Source of the DNA: Komagataeibacter sp. FNDCR2
GTDB lineage: Bacteria; Pseudomonadota; Alphaproteobacteria; Acetobacterales; Acetobacteraceae
NCBI RefSeq assembly: GCF_021295395.1
Contig: NZ_JAIWOU010000001.1
Span: 2,496,501-2,560,500, forward strand
Reading direction: 5' to 3'
Length of the DNA stretch: 64,000 nucleotides
This document shows, piece by piece, positions 30,328-39,931 of this stretch. The first letter of the stretch is position 1. The number at the start of each line of letters is the position of its first letter. Below the pieces are notes generated by a model, which saw only the letters and a program-made list of their open reading frames with translations, had not been told where the DNA came from and made no database searches. A program made the position numbers and the translations under genes.

Positions 30328-33222
30328 ATGCTGGCCGTGACGTCTCCCTCCTGCGGTTCTTCTTCCCTGTGGCATGGTCTGGGCGATGACACCGGTGCGT
30401 TCTGCGCCCGGCATGTCGGCCCGGACGCGCAAGACGTGGCCGGGATGCTGCGCGTGGTGGGGGCTGACACGCTTGACAGCCTGATGGCGCAGACCGTGCC
30501 GGACAGCATCCGCCTCCATGGCGGGATGGGTCTGGGCGCAGGCGTGTCCGAGCCCGTGGCGCTGGCCCGCCTGCGCGCCATCGCGGCGGAAAACCGGGTC
30601 CTGACATCGCTGATCGGCCAAGGCTATTACGATACGTTCCTGCCCGGTGTGATCCAGCGCAACGTGCTGGAAAACCCGGCCTGGTACACGGCCTATACCC
30701 CCTACCAGCCCGAAATCAGCCAGGGTCGTCTCGAAGCACTGCTCAATTTCCAGACGCTGGTCATCGAACTGACCGGTCTGGACGTGGCCAATGCGTCCCT
30801 GCTGGATGAAGGCACGGCGGCGGCCGAGGCCATGGCCATGGCCCGCCGCGTGGCCAAGAGCAGGGCCACGGCCTTTTTTGTCGATGCCGACTGCCACCCG
30901 CAGACCATCGCCGTGCTGCGCACCCGTGCCGAGCCGATGGGCTGGCAGCTCGTGCTGGGCGATCCCGCAACCGATCTGGACCCCCAGGCGGTGTTCGGCG
31001 CGCTGTTCCAGTATCCCGGCTCGACTGGTGAACTGCGCGACCCGCGCCCGTGGATCGAGGGCCTGCATGCGGCGGGCGCCATCGCCGCGGTCTGCGCGGA
31101 CCCGATGGCGCTCATGCTGGTGGAAAGCCCCGGCGCGCTGGGGGCGGACATCGCGGTGGGAACCATGCAGCGTTATGGCATGCCGATGGGGGCCGGTGGC
31201 CCGCACGCGGCCTACATGGCGGTGCGTGACGCGTTGCGCCGGAACATTCCGGGGCGGATCGTGGGTGTGTCCATCGATGCGCGCGGCAAGCCCGCCTACC
31301 GTCTGGCGCTCCAGACGCGCGAACAGCACATCCGCCGTGAAAAGGCGACATCCAACATCTGCACGGCGCAGGCGCTGCCCGCCATCATCTCGTCCATGTA
31401 TGCGCTGTATCATGGGCCGGCGGGGCTTAGGGCCATTGCCGGGCGCATCCACCGCCTGACCGCCATCGCGGCGGCGGGGCTGCGCGCGCTGGGCTGCACG
31501 GTCGTCACGCAGGCGTTCTTTGACACGCTGAAGGTGAAAACCGGCGCACAGACCGATGCGGTCATCGCCCGCGCGCTGGATGCGGGCATGAACCTGCGCC
31601 GCGTGGATGACGCCCATATCGCTCTCAGCCTTGATGAAACCTCAACCCCCGGGACCGTGCGCGCCGTATGGCGCAGCGTGGGCGGGGACGGCGGGCCGGT
31701 GGCGGAGATCGAAGCCGGTCTGGGCGCGGTGGGCGACACCATCCCGGCGGGTCTTGCGCGCGGGGGTGAATTCCTGACCCAGCCGATCTTCTCCGCCTGC
31801 CGCTCGGAAACCGACATGCTGCGCTACCTGCGCCGTCTGGCGGACCGTGATCTCGCGCTTGACCGTTCCATGATCCCGCTTGGCTCATGCACCATGAAGC
31901 TGAACGCCACGGCGGAAATGCTGCCCATCACCTGGCCGGAATTCTGCAATATCCATCCCTTCGCCCCGGCCGATCAGATGCGGGGTTACGCGCGCCTGTT
32001 CACCGACCTTGAGCGCATGCTGTGCCAGATCAGTGGCTACAGCGCGGTGTCGCTCCAGCCCAATTCCGGCGCGCAGGGCGAATTCGCGGGGCTCATGGCC
32101 ATTCGCGGCTACCACCATGCCCGTGGTGACGCGGGGCGTGACGTATGCCTGATCCCGGCATCTGCCCATGGGACCAACCCCGCCTCCGCCCAGATGGCGG
32201 GCATGCGGGTCGTGGTGGTGGCGTGCGACGGGCAGGGCAATGTCGATATCGCGGACCTGAAGGCAAGGATCGCGCAACATGCGGACCAACTGGCCGCCAT
32301 CATGATCACCTATCCCTCCACCCATGGGGTGTTTGAGGAAAACGTGCGCGAGATCTGTGATCAGGTGCATGCGGCGGGTGGTCAGGTCTATGTGGATGGC
32401 GCGAACCTGAACGCGCAGGTGGGACTGGCGCAGCCGGGTGTGTATGGCGGTGATGTCAGCCATTTCAACCTGCACAAGACCTTCTGCATTCCCCATGGCG
32501 GGGGTGGTCCCGGCATGGGGCCGATTGGCGTGGGCGCGCATCTGGCCCCCTACCTGCCCGGCGCGCCGCAACGGGGGGAGGCCAATGCCATTTCGGCCGC
32601 GCCGTTCGGCTCGGCCGATGTGCTGCCCATTTCATGGATGTACATGGTCATGATGGGTGATGCGGGGCTGAAGCGCGCGACCGGGGTCGCGATCCTGAAT
32701 TCCAACTACATCGCGACCCGCCTGTCCGGGCATTACCCAGTGCTGTACCGGGGCGCGCAGGGGCGGGTTGCGCATGAATGCATCATCGACCTGCGTCCGC
32801 TCAAGGATGAGACCGGCGTTACGGTGGATGACATCGCCAAACGCCTGATCGACCATGGTTTCCATGCGCCCACGGTCAGCTTTCCCGTGGCGGGCACGTT
32901 CATGATCGAACCGACCGAATCCGAAAGCCGGGCGGAGCTGGACCGTTTCTGTGACGCGATGATCGCCATCCGCGCGGAAATCAGCGCCGTGGCGGATGGA
33001 AAGCTGACGATTGAACACAGCCCCCTGCGCCACGCCCCGCATACCGTGCGCGACCTGACCGACCCGGAGTGGAACCGCCCGTACGACCGCGCCGCCGCCT
33101 GCCTGCCCGGCGCGGTGGCGGCCGCGAGCAAATACTGGTCGCCCGTCAACCGGCTGGATAATGCCTATGGCGACCGTAACCTGGTGTGTTCCTGCCCCGA
33201 TACGGGAAGCTACATGGACTAG
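30328..33222 (+). CDS. gcvP: Glycine dehydrogenase (decarboxylating), P protein
   Basis: PLP enzyme that decarboxylates glycine and loads the aminomethyl group onto H protein. The 964-residue product is the fused homodimeric form: N-terminal half with HVGPDAQDV and [16 protein letters not shown]-terminal half with the PLP lysine K717 in [16 protein letters not shown] and [14 protein letters not shown]. The ribosome site GGAG lies just before the ATG. No L-protein gene is adjacent; dihydrolipoamide dehydrogenase must come from elsewhere. Confidence 0.97.
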   Translation: MLAVTSPSCGSSSLWHGLGDDTGAFCARHVGPDAQDVAGMLRVVGADTLDSLMAQTVPDSIRLHGGMGLGAGVSEPVALARLRAIAAENRVLTSLIGQGYYDTFLPGVIQRNVLENPAWYTAYTPYQPEISQGRLEALLNFQTLVIELTGLDVANASLLDEGTAAAEAMAMARRVAKSRATAFFVDADCHPQTIAVLRTRAEPMGWQLVLGDPATDLDPQAVFGALFQYPGSTGELRDPRPWIEGLHAAGAIAAVCADPMALMLVESPGALGADIAVGTMQRYGMPMGAGGPHAAYMAVRDALRRNIPGRIVGVSIDARGKPAYRLALQTREQHIRREKATSNICTAQALPAIISSMYALYHGPAGLRAIAGRIHRLTAIAAAGLRALGCTVVTQAFFDTLKVKTGAQTDAVIARALDAGMNLRRVDDAHIALSLDETSTPGTVRAVWRSVGGDGGPVAEIEAGLGAVGDTIPAGLARGGEFLTQPIFSACRSETDMLRYLRRLADRDLALDRSMIPLGSCTMKLNATAEMLPITWPEFCNIHPFAPADQMRGYARLFTDLERMLCQISGYSAVSLQPNSGAQGEFAGLMAIRGYHHARGDAGRDVCLIPASAHGTNPASAQMAGMRVVVVACDGQGNVDIADLKARIAQHADQLAAIMITYPSTHGVFEENVREICDQVHAAGGQVYVDGANLNAQVGLAQPGVYGGDVSHFNLHKTFCIPHGGGGPGMGPIGVGAHLAPYLPGAPQRGEANAISAAPFGSADVLPISWMYMVMMGDAGLKRATGVAILNSNYIATRLSGHYPVLYRGAQGRVAHECIIDLRPLKDETGVTVDDIAKRLIDHGFHAPTVSFPVAGTFMIEPTESESRAELDRFCDAMIAIRAEISAVADGKLTIEHSPLRHAPHTVRDLTDPEWNRPYDRAAACLPGAVAAASKYWSPVNRLDNAYGDRNLVCSCPDTGSYMD

Positions 33223-33251
33223 GAACGGATTGCGTCGTTCCGGTTCGGGTA

Positions 33252-33274
33252 TATATTCGCAAGAATATAATTCT
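33252..33274 (+). promoter_or_regulatory. Overlapping AT-rich palindromes, probable operator of the metal transporter genes
   Basis: TATATTC-GCAA-GAATATA (33252-33269) is a perfect seven-base inverted repeat; AGAAT-ATA-ATTCT (33262-33274) overlaps it. They lie 25-47 bases before the solute-binding protein gene, in an AT-rich patch of otherwise GC-rich DNA, and so look like a promoter with an overlapping repressor site (Fur-, Mur- or other metalloregulator-like). The regulator is unknown. Confidence 0.5.
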
Positions 33275-33298
33275 CGCGACCGGATCGGGGGCAGGGGC

Positions 33299-34354
33299 AT
33301 GAACTGGGGCAGAAGGGGTATGATCGCCGGGGTGGTGGCGGGGAGCATGGTGCTTGGCGCATCCGTTCCGCCGCCCGCCATGGCGCGCGACATTACGGAT
33401 ATGGCGGGCAACGCCGTGTCCGTGCCCGATCACCCCACCCGCATTGCCGACCTGTGGTTCGCCCATAATGAACTGGTGCTGATGCTTGGCGGCGCGCGAC
33501 AGGTGGTCATGACCGTGGACCGCCCGCAGGCGCGGCCATGGATGTACCGGGTCTTCCCCGCCCTGTATGACGCGCAGGCGGTCAATGGCCCGCAGGTCAA
33601 TGCCGAGACCCTGCTGCGTGAGCGGATCGATCTCGTATTCGTGCCGGAGGCGTCGGCCACCATCGCGGCGTTCCGCGCGGTGGGGGTGCCTGTTCTCGTC
33701 TCCTCCTTTCAGGACACGGACGGGCTTTTGCGCGCGGTGGACATGACGGCCACCGCACTGGGCACGGACGATGCGCGTGCGACGGCGGCCCAGTACCGCA
33801 CCATGATGCGGCAGACCGTAAATGATGTGCGTGCGCACCTGTCCGGCCTGACCGATGCCGCGCGCCCGCGTGTCCTGCATGTGCAGTCGCTGCATCCGTT
33901 GCGGGTGGATGGGGGGCACAGTATCGTTGATGAATGGATCACCCTTGCGGGCGGCCGCAATGCGGCCACGGAGCTGGCAGGCAACCTGAAAGCAGTCTCG
34001 GCCGAGCAGGTCGCGGCGTGGGATCCCGATGTGGTGATCCTCGGCCCCGGTAGCGGCCCGCTGGATCTGGGGGCGGATGGCGGCATGTGGAGCAGGCTGC
34101 GCGCGGTGCGCACGGGCCGCGTCTATCAGAATCCCGATGGTGTTTTCCCCTGGGACCGATATGGCAGCGAACTGCCACTCCAGATCCGCTGGGCCGCGAA
34201 GACCCTGCATCCCGACCGCTTTGCCGATACGGACCCCGTGGGCATGACGCGCGATTTCTACCGTACCTATTTCCACTATGACCTCAGCACTGCCGATGCG
34301 CAGCGTATCCTCGCGGGGCAGCCCCCCCAGCCCGCCACGGATCAGGCGCAGTGA
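33299..34354 (+). CDS. ABC transporter solute-binding protein, FecB/BtuF type
   Basis: Periplasmic binding protein for a metal chelate (ferric siderophore, heme or corrinoid). The 351-residue product has an export signal (MNWGRRGMIAGVVAGSMVLGASVPPPAMA, cleaved near residue 29), then RDITDMAGNAVSVPDHPTRI, the usual start of the TroA-like fold, and the C-terminal RLRAVRTGRVYQ. The ATG at 33299 follows GGGGGCAGGGGC. A GTGA overlap couples it to the permease gene. Substrate cannot be read from sequence. Confidence 0.88.
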   Translation: MNWGRRGMIAGVVAGSMVLGASVPPPAMARDITDMAGNAVSVPDHPTRIADLWFAHNELVLMLGGARQVVMTVDRPQARPWMYRVFPALYDAQAVNGPQVNAETLLRERIDLVFVPEASATIAAFRAVGVPVLVSSFQDTDGLLRAVDMTATALGTDDARATAAQYRTMMRQTVNDVRAHLSGLTDAARPRVLHVQSLHPLRVDGGHSIVDEWITLAGGRNAATELAGNLKAVSAEQVAAWDPDVVILGPGSGPLDLGADGGMWSRLRAVRTGRVYQNPDGVFPWDRYGSELPLQIRWAAKTLHPDRFADTDPVGMTRDFYRTYFHYDLSTADAQRILAGQPPQPATDQAQ

Positions 34355-35382
34355 GCCTGCCGCGCCTGCGCGCGCCGGTTGTGGGGTTCGTGTGTATCGC
34401 AGCGCTGGTGGTTCTGGCGGGGGGGTCGGCCTGTGTCGGCCGGTTTCCGCTCCGGCCGGAGCAGGTGCTCGGGGCGCTGCTTGCGGCAGCGGGCCTGACG
34501 CCCCGCGTGCCGCCGGTGGATGCGGATCTGGTGCATACCATCCTGTTTGGCGCGCGCCTGCCGCGTATTGGCGGGGCGATGTGCGTGGGGGCGGCACTTT
34601 CGGTCGCGGGCGCGGCGTATCAGGCCGTGTTCCGTAATCCGCTGGTCTCACCCGGCCTGCTGGGGGTGCTGGCGGGGGCGGGAACCGGGGCCGCGCTGGG
34701 CATTGTATGGGGGCTGGGTACGCCGGGTGTCGCGGCGCTGTCCTTTGTGGGCGGTCTCGCGGCGGTGGGTTTCGGGGTGGGGGTGGCGCATATGTTCGAT
34801 GCGGCTTCCATGATGATGCTGGTCTTTGGCGGCCTGATCAGTTCGGCGCTGTTCACCGCGCTGCTTTCATTGCTGAAATATATCGCGGATCCGCAGAACC
34901 AGTTGCCGGACATCGTATTCTGGCTGCTGGGCAGCCTGACGCAGGTGAGTGCGCAGGCGCTGGGCGTGCTGGTGCTGCCGGTTGTGGTCGGCATCGTGCT
35001 GCTTTCGGCCTGCGGGCGCATGCTCGATGGTCTGGCGATGGGGGATGAGGAAGCCCGCACGCTCGGCATTCCCGTCATGGCGCTGCGCTATGGGGTGATT
35101 GGCGCGGCGACGGTGCTGGCGGCGATGACGGTATCGGTCGCGGGCATGATCGGCTGGGTCGGGCTGGTGGTGCCGCATGTGGCGCGGCTGCTGGTGGGGC
35201 CGTGCAATATGCGGGTGCTGCCGGTCAGCGCATGTATCGGGGCCATGTTCCTGCTGGTCTGTGATGATCTGGCGCGCACCCTTTCGGTGGAGGAAATACC
35301 CGTTGGCCTGATTGCCGACCTGCTGGGGGTTGTGGTGTTCGTGGCGGTGCTGCCGCTGCTGCGGCGCGGGTGGCGGGCATGA
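34351..35382 (+). CDS. ABC transporter permease, FecCD family
   Basis: Inner-membrane permease of the same importer. The 343-residue product has about ten membrane segments, the family motifs RLPRIGGAMCVGAALSVAGA, FRNPLVSPGLLGVLAGAG and the C-terminal GWVGLVVPHVARLLVG that contacts the ATPase. The start is a GTG overlapping the upstream stop by four bases; its own stop overlaps the ATPase start, so all three genes are translationally coupled. Confidence 0.93.
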   Translation: MSLPRLRAPVVGFVCIAALVVLAGGSACVGRFPLRPEQVLGALLAAAGLTPRVPPVDADLVHTILFGARLPRIGGAMCVGAALSVAGAAYQAVFRNPLVSPGLLGVLAGAGTGAALGIVWGLGTPGVAALSFVGGLAAVGFGVGVAHMFDAASMMMLVFGGLISSALFTALLSLLKYIADPQNQLPDIVFWLLGSLTQVSAQALGVLVLPVVVGIVLLSACGRMLDGLAMGDEEARTLGIPVMALRYGVIGAATVLAAMTVSVAGMIGWVGLVVPHVARLLVGPCNMRVLPVSACIGAMFLLVCDDLARTLSVEEIPVGLIADLLGVVVFVAVLPLLRRGWRA

Positions 35383-36128
35383 GCAACGATATGCCCGTCC
35401 TGTGCATGGACCATGTGGGGTTCCGCCGCGGCAGGCGCATGGTGCTGCATGACCTTTCCTTCGGCATAAGGGCGGGAGAGACCACGGCGCTGCTGGGGCC
35501 CAATGGCGCGGGCAAGACCACGCTGCTGCGGCTGCTGCTTGGTCTTGTACAACCCCATACGGGGCAGGTCCTGCTGGACGGGCGGCCCATGTCGCACTGG
35601 TCACGGCGCGAGGTGGCCCGGCGCATCGCCTATGTGCCGCAGGGGCATGTGCCGCTGTTTCCCTATAGCGTGCGTGATATCGTCGGCATGGGGCGGCTGG
35701 CGGAAACGCCTTTCGCACCCGCCCTGCGCGCAACGGATAAGGACGCGGTCGATCGCGCCCTTGCGGAACTGGCCATTACCCGTCTGGCCAGCCGCCCCTA
35801 TACCGACCTTTCCGGGGGGGAGCGGCAGGCGGTGCTGCTGGCGCGCGCGCTGGCGCAGGGCGCGCGCACCCTTATTCTGGATGAGCCGGAAACGGGGCTG
35901 GACCATGGCCAGAAGCAGCGCCTGTACGCCCTGCTGCGCCGGCTGGCGGCACAGGGGCATGCCGTGGTGGCCACGACGCATGACCCGCTTCAGGCGGCGT
36001 GCATGTTTGATCGCGCGGTGCTGTTGCGCCATGGGCGGATCGTGGGTGATGGCATGGCCGCCGATGTACTCTCCGCCGATATGGTGGAGCAGCTTTATGC
36101 GCCAGCCGACACTCTGGAGACTGTTTGA
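35379..36128 (+). CDS. ABC transporter ATP-binding protein, FecE type
   Basis: ATPase of the importer. The 249-residue product has Walker A LGPNGAGKTTLL (about residue 40), the Q loop, signature LSGGERQAVLLARAL, Walker B LILDEPETGLD and the switch histidine TTHD. I chose the ATG at 35379, whose ATGA overlaps the permease stop, over an in-frame start at 35370. A palindromic repeat follows the stop. Confidence 0.94.
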   Translation: MSNDMPVLCMDHVGFRRGRRMVLHDLSFGIRAGETTALLGPNGAGKTTLLRLLLGLVQPHTGQVLLDGRPMSHWSRREVARRIAYVPQGHVPLFPYSVRDIVGMGRLAETPFAPALRATDKDAVDRALAELAITRLASRPYTDLSGGERQAVLLARALAQGARTLILDEPETGLDHGQKQRLYALLRRLAAQGHAVVATTHDPLQAACMFDRAVLLRHGRIVGDGMAADVLSADMVEQLYAPADTLETV

Positions 36129-36152
36129 AAATAACTGTCTGATAAATAAGGG

Positions 36153-36200
36153 AAGTTTTTGGATACTACCTTTTTTCAAAAAGGTGGCGTTTCCAGAAAC
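36153..36200. repeat. Dispersed palindromic repeat, copy C (diverged)
   Basis: AAGTTTTTGG followed by ATACTACCTTTTTT-C-AAAAAGGTGGC and GTTTCCAGAAAC. Compared with copy A, the stem GCCGCC/GGCGGC has become CTACC/GGTGG with changes on both arms that keep pairing, a sign that structure is maintained. It lies between the convergent ATPase gene and the 122-residue protein gene and supplies a terminator to both. Confidence 0.65.
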
Positions 36201-36226
36201 CGCTTCCTGGCCGCACAGGGGGGATG

Positions 36227-36595
36227 TCAGCGGGGCGGATTGGTATCCACGCGCACGGCCTTGCCGGTGCGGTCGTAATACAGGATGGCGCCCCCGCGCC
36301 GTTCGGCATAGCCATCGGGTTCGCCGCTTTTGGTCCAGAACAGCAGGCGGTTCATGTCCGGCTGTTCCTTTATCTTGTCACCATCGGGGATGTAGCGGTA
36401 CTGGCCATAATCCATATGCAGCCGGGGCAGGGGCGGCTTCTTGGAGAGCTGGTGCATGGAAAAATGGCGCTGCGAGGCCTCACCGGGGTCTTCGTTACCG
36501 GCATCGGTATGTCCGCTTTCCGCCATGGCCAGCCCCGGTGCGAGAGCCGCGCAAAGCCATGCTGAAAGCACCACGTGCCGTAACCTGATTGACAT
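36227..36595 (-). CDS. Small secreted protein of unknown function
   Basis: A 122-residue protein with a clear signal peptide (MSIRLRHVVLSAWLCAALAPG, cleaved after AMA near residue 25). The mature part is polar, with DYGQYRYIPDGDKIKEQPDMNRLLFWTKSGEPDGY. I do not recognise a family. The ATG at 36595 has GGAAGG about ten bases upstream; open frame to 36835 lacks signal or ribosome site. It lies 86 bases after the porin gene on the same strand and may be co-transcribed. Confidence 0.65.
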   Translation of the reverse strand: MSIRLRHVVLSAWLCAALAPGLAMAESGHTDAGNEDPGEASQRHFSMHQLSKKPPLPRLHMDYGQYRYIPDGDKIKEQPDMNRLLFWTKSGEPDGYAERRGGAILYYDRTGKAVRVDTNPPR

Positions 36596-36681
36596 GAATG
36601 CTGGCCCTTCCACCCTGTGCCGGTCGGGGGCAACATCCTCCTTTTCCATGGCGGACGCAATATCCGCCACGAAAGCGGCCG

Positions 36682-38565
36682 TTACTGGAAGGGCAGGTAG
36701 CGGAAATCGAAGAAGATTTCGCTCAGGCTTGTGGTTGGCGCGCCGCCCATGCCCGCCCATGTATGCACGCGCGAATAGGCAAGCTGCGTGCCCGCCTGCA
36801 CGGTGCCGTACTTGCCATGGATGAAGCGGTACCACGCCCCGATGGTAAATTCCTCCACCGAGCGGATGTTCGCGGTGCAGCCGCCAAGGCCGGTATTGAT
36901 GTCCGAGCCCTCAACGCCGCAGCCGGTATTGTCGGACATGGGGTTGCCATAGCCATAGGCCTGTCCGTTATCGTCAAAGTAGCTGCGGCCCGCGCGCTGC
37001 ATGCCAAAATAGCCGTACACATCCAGCAGCTTGTTGGGGTGGGAGATGATGCCCGCCGTCGCCTGCGCGCTGGACAGCAGGGCGGGCGCGCCATTGGCCC
37101 GCAATGTGGCATCAGGCAGCAGCACGGAGCCGTAGCGCCCGATTCCCTTGCCCGCCAGCCCCGCCAGCCGCACTTCCAGCCGGTGGGGAATGACCGGCAG
37201 GATCATCGACCCACCCGCGCCCCATGCAATGGCGGTATGGTTCTCGCCCACGCCGTTTATGACCGAGCGGTCATGCGGGAAGTGCAGCAGGCCCTCGATT
37301 TCGTAATGGCCCCAGGTGGGATCCCACGCGACCTTGCCGATGATGTCGGGTGCGATTTCGTTGGAATAGTTGGTGGTGGCGCTGCTCAGCCCCACGCCGT
37401 TGGATCCCACCTTGGCGTAATTGCTGTTGCTGCCGGGCAGGCGGTACTCCCCGTTGCCCACGTCATCACCAAAGCCGGTGGTGTCATAGATCGTGGCCGG
37501 GTTCTCGATCGAAAAGCCGGTCCACAGCCGGTGCTTGAGGAAGTCCTTGACGATCCGCACCTGCCATTGCCGTGACCATGTCTGCCCCGCGAGGATGGAG
37601 GATTCGATCGTTTCCGGCAGGCTCTCCTGCCGGGGGACGATACCCACGCGGTCCGGGGTCAGCATGGTCCATGCCTGACCGATCAGGAAATGCATGTTGG
37701 CGCGCGAATCGTCCAGCGTCAGGTAAGCCTGCCGCAGGCGGGGCACGTAGGAATTGCTCTCGTACGGATTGGTGGTTTCGGCGCTGGCGCCAAAATCCGT
37801 TTCCACGAACCCCGCCACCGTCAGGTGCGGATTGAGCTGCCCCCGCGCCATGAGCGAGAAACGCGAATAGCGGGCGTCGCCATTGAAGTTGGTGGTGTGG
37901 AAATTCGAGCTGTCGCGAAACGGAATGGCGTTCCAGTAATTGAAGATGCCCGATGAAACCTGGCGGTTCTCCACCAGCGCCGCCGCATCGAAGAAGCCAC
38001 CCAGAATGATCGAGACCGGGCCAAGATGGAACACCTTGTTACCCAGCGCGCCAGCGGACTGCGCGCCCGCCGTTTCACGGTTATGCGGGCCGACATTGTT
38101 GTTGGCCATATGGGCGATCAGGTCTTCTTCCCGGTGCGCCACGACGGATTCATAGGTCGGCTGGTCGCCCAGCGCGCTCAGCGGGTCGGAATGGCCGCCA
38201 ATATGCGGCTGGCCCGCGATCTCCGCCCCCGTCGCCATGCGGGTTGCCGCGCCGCCGGCTTCCACCGGTGTCCATCCGCCATGGACATGCCCGCCCGATC
38301 CGGTCACCTGCAGGGGGTGGGCGCCATTGCCCGCCGACCCGCCGGCATGCACGCGGTGCTGCGCGATCTGCTGGCGCATGGCCGCAAGCTCGTTCTGGAG
38401 GGACATCTGCTGCTGTTGCAGATGTTCCATCTGGCGTTCCATGATATCCAGTGATTCAGGGTCGTCATCACCCCACGCGAGCGGGATCGGGGCCAGAACT
38501 GAACACAGCATCAGCAGCCCGGTAAAGCGGGCATGCCGGTTTCTGGAAAAGGACGGAATCCGCAT
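36682..38565 (-). CDS. Outer-membrane porin-like protein with N-terminal coiled coil
   Basis: A 627-residue exported protein: signal peptide to about residue 32 (LAWGDDD), a heptad-type coiled coil at about 38-68 (MERQMEHLQQQQMSLQNEL), a histidine/glycine-rich linker, then a beta-barrel region with alternating aromatic residues (GGFFDAAALVENR, YSRFSLMARGQLNPHL, AYLTLDDSRANMHFLIGQAW) and a final FDFRYLPFQ typical of barrel ends. Coiled coil plus barrel resembles trimeric DcaP-like porins, which take up small acids; substrate unknown. Read-out rests on architecture. Confidence 0.75.
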   Translation of the reverse strand: MRIPSFSRNRHARFTGLLMLCSVLAPIPLAWGDDDPESLDIMERQMEHLQQQQMSLQNELAAMRQQIAQHRVHAGGSAGNGAHPLQVTGSGGHVHGGWTPVEAGGAATRMATGAEIAGQPHIGGHSDPLSALGDQPTYESVVAHREEDLIAHMANNNVGPHNRETAGAQSAGALGNKVFHLGPVSIILGGFFDAAALVENRQVSSGIFNYWNAIPFRDSSNFHTTNFNGDARYSRFSLMARGQLNPHLTVAGFVETDFGASAETTNPYESNSYVPRLRQAYLTLDDSRANMHFLIGQAWTMLTPDRVGIVPRQESLPETIESSILAGQTWSRQWQVRIVKDFLKHRLWTGFSIENPATIYDTTGFGDDVGNGEYRLPGSNSNYAKVGSNGVGLSSATTNYSNEIAPDIIGKVAWDPTWGHYEIEGLLHFPHDRSVINGVGENHTAIAWGAGGSMILPVIPHRLEVRLAGLAGKGIGRYGSVLLPDATLRANGAPALLSSAQATAGIISHPNKLLDVYGYFGMQRAGRSYFDDNGQAYGYGNPMSDNTGCGVEGSDINTGLGGCTANIRSVEEFTIGAWYRFIHGKYGTVQAGTQLAYSRVHTWAGMGGAPTTSLSEIFFDFRYLPFQ

Positions 38566-38726
38566 TTCGCGTCAGGAGGCCCCGGGTCAGGTTTCAGATA
38601 ATATTTTTCAAAACATTTCCAGCTACGCAGGTAAATGATAATTTCTTTTAACATGCACCAAAACTGGCGGGCCGTGCGTTTTTTGCCACCCGTCCGCGCC
38701 GGGCAAGCCCGTATTACCGGCCAATG

Positions 38727-39371
38727 TTACAAATTGTCAGGACGCCGCGCGGTCATGGCGTGCACGGCGTCATGCCAGAACATATCCTCCGGCGCGGGGG
38801 TGACGTTGCCATTGTCAACCGGCCCGAACCCCGCGCGCTGGAGTATGATGCCCAGCATGCGGCGGCGGTCGCCTTCATCAAGGGCCTGCCACAGGGCCGT
38901 GGCCTTCTGGGGGATGAAGCGTGAGCCAAAGGTCATGATGATCAGGCCACCGGGTTGCAGCACCCGCGCGATTTCCCGGAAGACGCGCACCGGCTGGCGT
39001 AGATAGGGCACCACGTCGCACAGGCAGGCGGCGTCCATGCTTTCATCGGCCAGCGGCAGGTCCGGGGTTTCGTTTATGTCCTCGACCACGCGGTCCGTCA
39101 GGCGCGGGTTGGCGTCAAGCGCCTGCGCGTTGACGCCAATGCCGATCACGCTGTCAAACGCCATGTCCGGCGGCAGGTGGCTGTCGGGCCCGGCCATGAG
39201 GTCGAGGATATTGCCATCTTCAGGCAGGAGCGTGCGGTACAGCGCGGTCACCGCCCTCTGCGCGCCCTGGTCCAGCAGGGGGCCGGCGGGGCGGCGGGAA
39301 TAGAAGACCGCATCGGACTGGTCGGATGCGGTAGTAAAGGAATGCGGGTGGAACCCGTGCAGGTCGTTCAT
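38727..39371 (-). CDS. SAM-dependent methyltransferase (type 11-like)
   Basis: A 214-residue class I methyltransferase. Motif I reads ILDLMAGPDSHLP, near residue 50; later motifs are LPLADESMDAACLCDVVPYL and VFREIARVLQPGGLIIMTFG. The pattern fits a group in which motif I is DLM-S-SHLP rather than the usual GxGxG. Substrate unknown. The ATG at 39371 begins MNDLHGFHPHSF; an upstream start at 39431 would overlap the divergent glyoxalase gene region. It diverges from gloA. Confidence 0.75.
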   Translation of the reverse strand: MNDLHGFHPHSFTTASDQSDAVFYSRRPAGPLLDQGAQRAVTALYRTLLPEDGNILDLMAGPDSHLPPDMAFDSVIGIGVNAQALDANPRLTDRVVEDINETPDLPLADESMDAACLCDVVPYLRQPVRVFREIARVLQPGGLIIMTFGSRFIPQKATALWQALDEGDRRRMLGIILQRAGFGPVDNGNVTPAPEDMFWHDAVHAMTARRPDNL

Positions 39372-39454
39372 GAATATGCCAGACAGTACGGAAGTAACAA
39401 TGCCATATGCGGCGGTCGTATCATGCGCCATGCCGCGTGGAACAGGAGAACAGC

Positions 39455-39859
39455 ATGATGGCCCGTATGATCCATTCCATGATCCGTGTGCGCGATGAGG
39501 CCGCGAGCATTGCGTTTTATGACACGGCTTTCGGCCTGAAGGTAGCCGACCGGCTTGTTTTTGACAGTTTCACCCTTATCTACCTGTCCAATGCCGAACA
39601 GACGTTCGAACTGGAACTGACCGTCAACCACGACCGCGCGCGGCCCTATGACCTTGGGGACGGGTACGGTCACCTTGCCGTGTCGGTCGCGGATGTGGAC
39701 GCGGAACATGCCCGCCTTGCGGCCGCGGGCCTGTCGCCGCTGGCGGTCAAGGACATGGCGTGCGGGGCGCGGTTCGTTGGTAGGTTCTTTTTCATCACCG
39801 ACCCCGATGGGTACCGGATCGAGGTGCTGCAGCGCGGCGCGCCGGGGCGTTTTGTCTGA
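39455..39859 (+). CDS. gloA: Lactoylglutathione lyase (glyoxalase I)
   Basis: VOC-family metalloenzyme that isomerises the methylglyoxal-glutathione adduct to lactoylglutathione. The 134-residue product has IHSMIRVRDEAASIAFYDTAFG at the start (metal ligand H near residue 6), FELELTVNHD, YGHLAVSVADV (histidine ligand) and DPDGYRIEVLQ (glutamate ligand). AGGAG lies six bases before the ATG at 39455. It is followed after 72 bases by dapF on the same strand. Confidence 0.9.
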   Translation: MMARMIHSMIRVRDEAASIAFYDTAFGLKVADRLVFDSFTLIYLSNAEQTFELELTVNHDRARPYDLGDGYGHLAVSVADVDAEHARLAAAGLSPLAVKDMACGARFVGRFFFITDPDGYRIEVLQRGAPGRFV

Positions 39860-39931
39860 TCGGGCTTGCAACGGAGCGCGCGCGGTGCCATCCCGCTCGG
39901 CAGGGTGGCGGGTAGCCTCTATACAGGGTGG

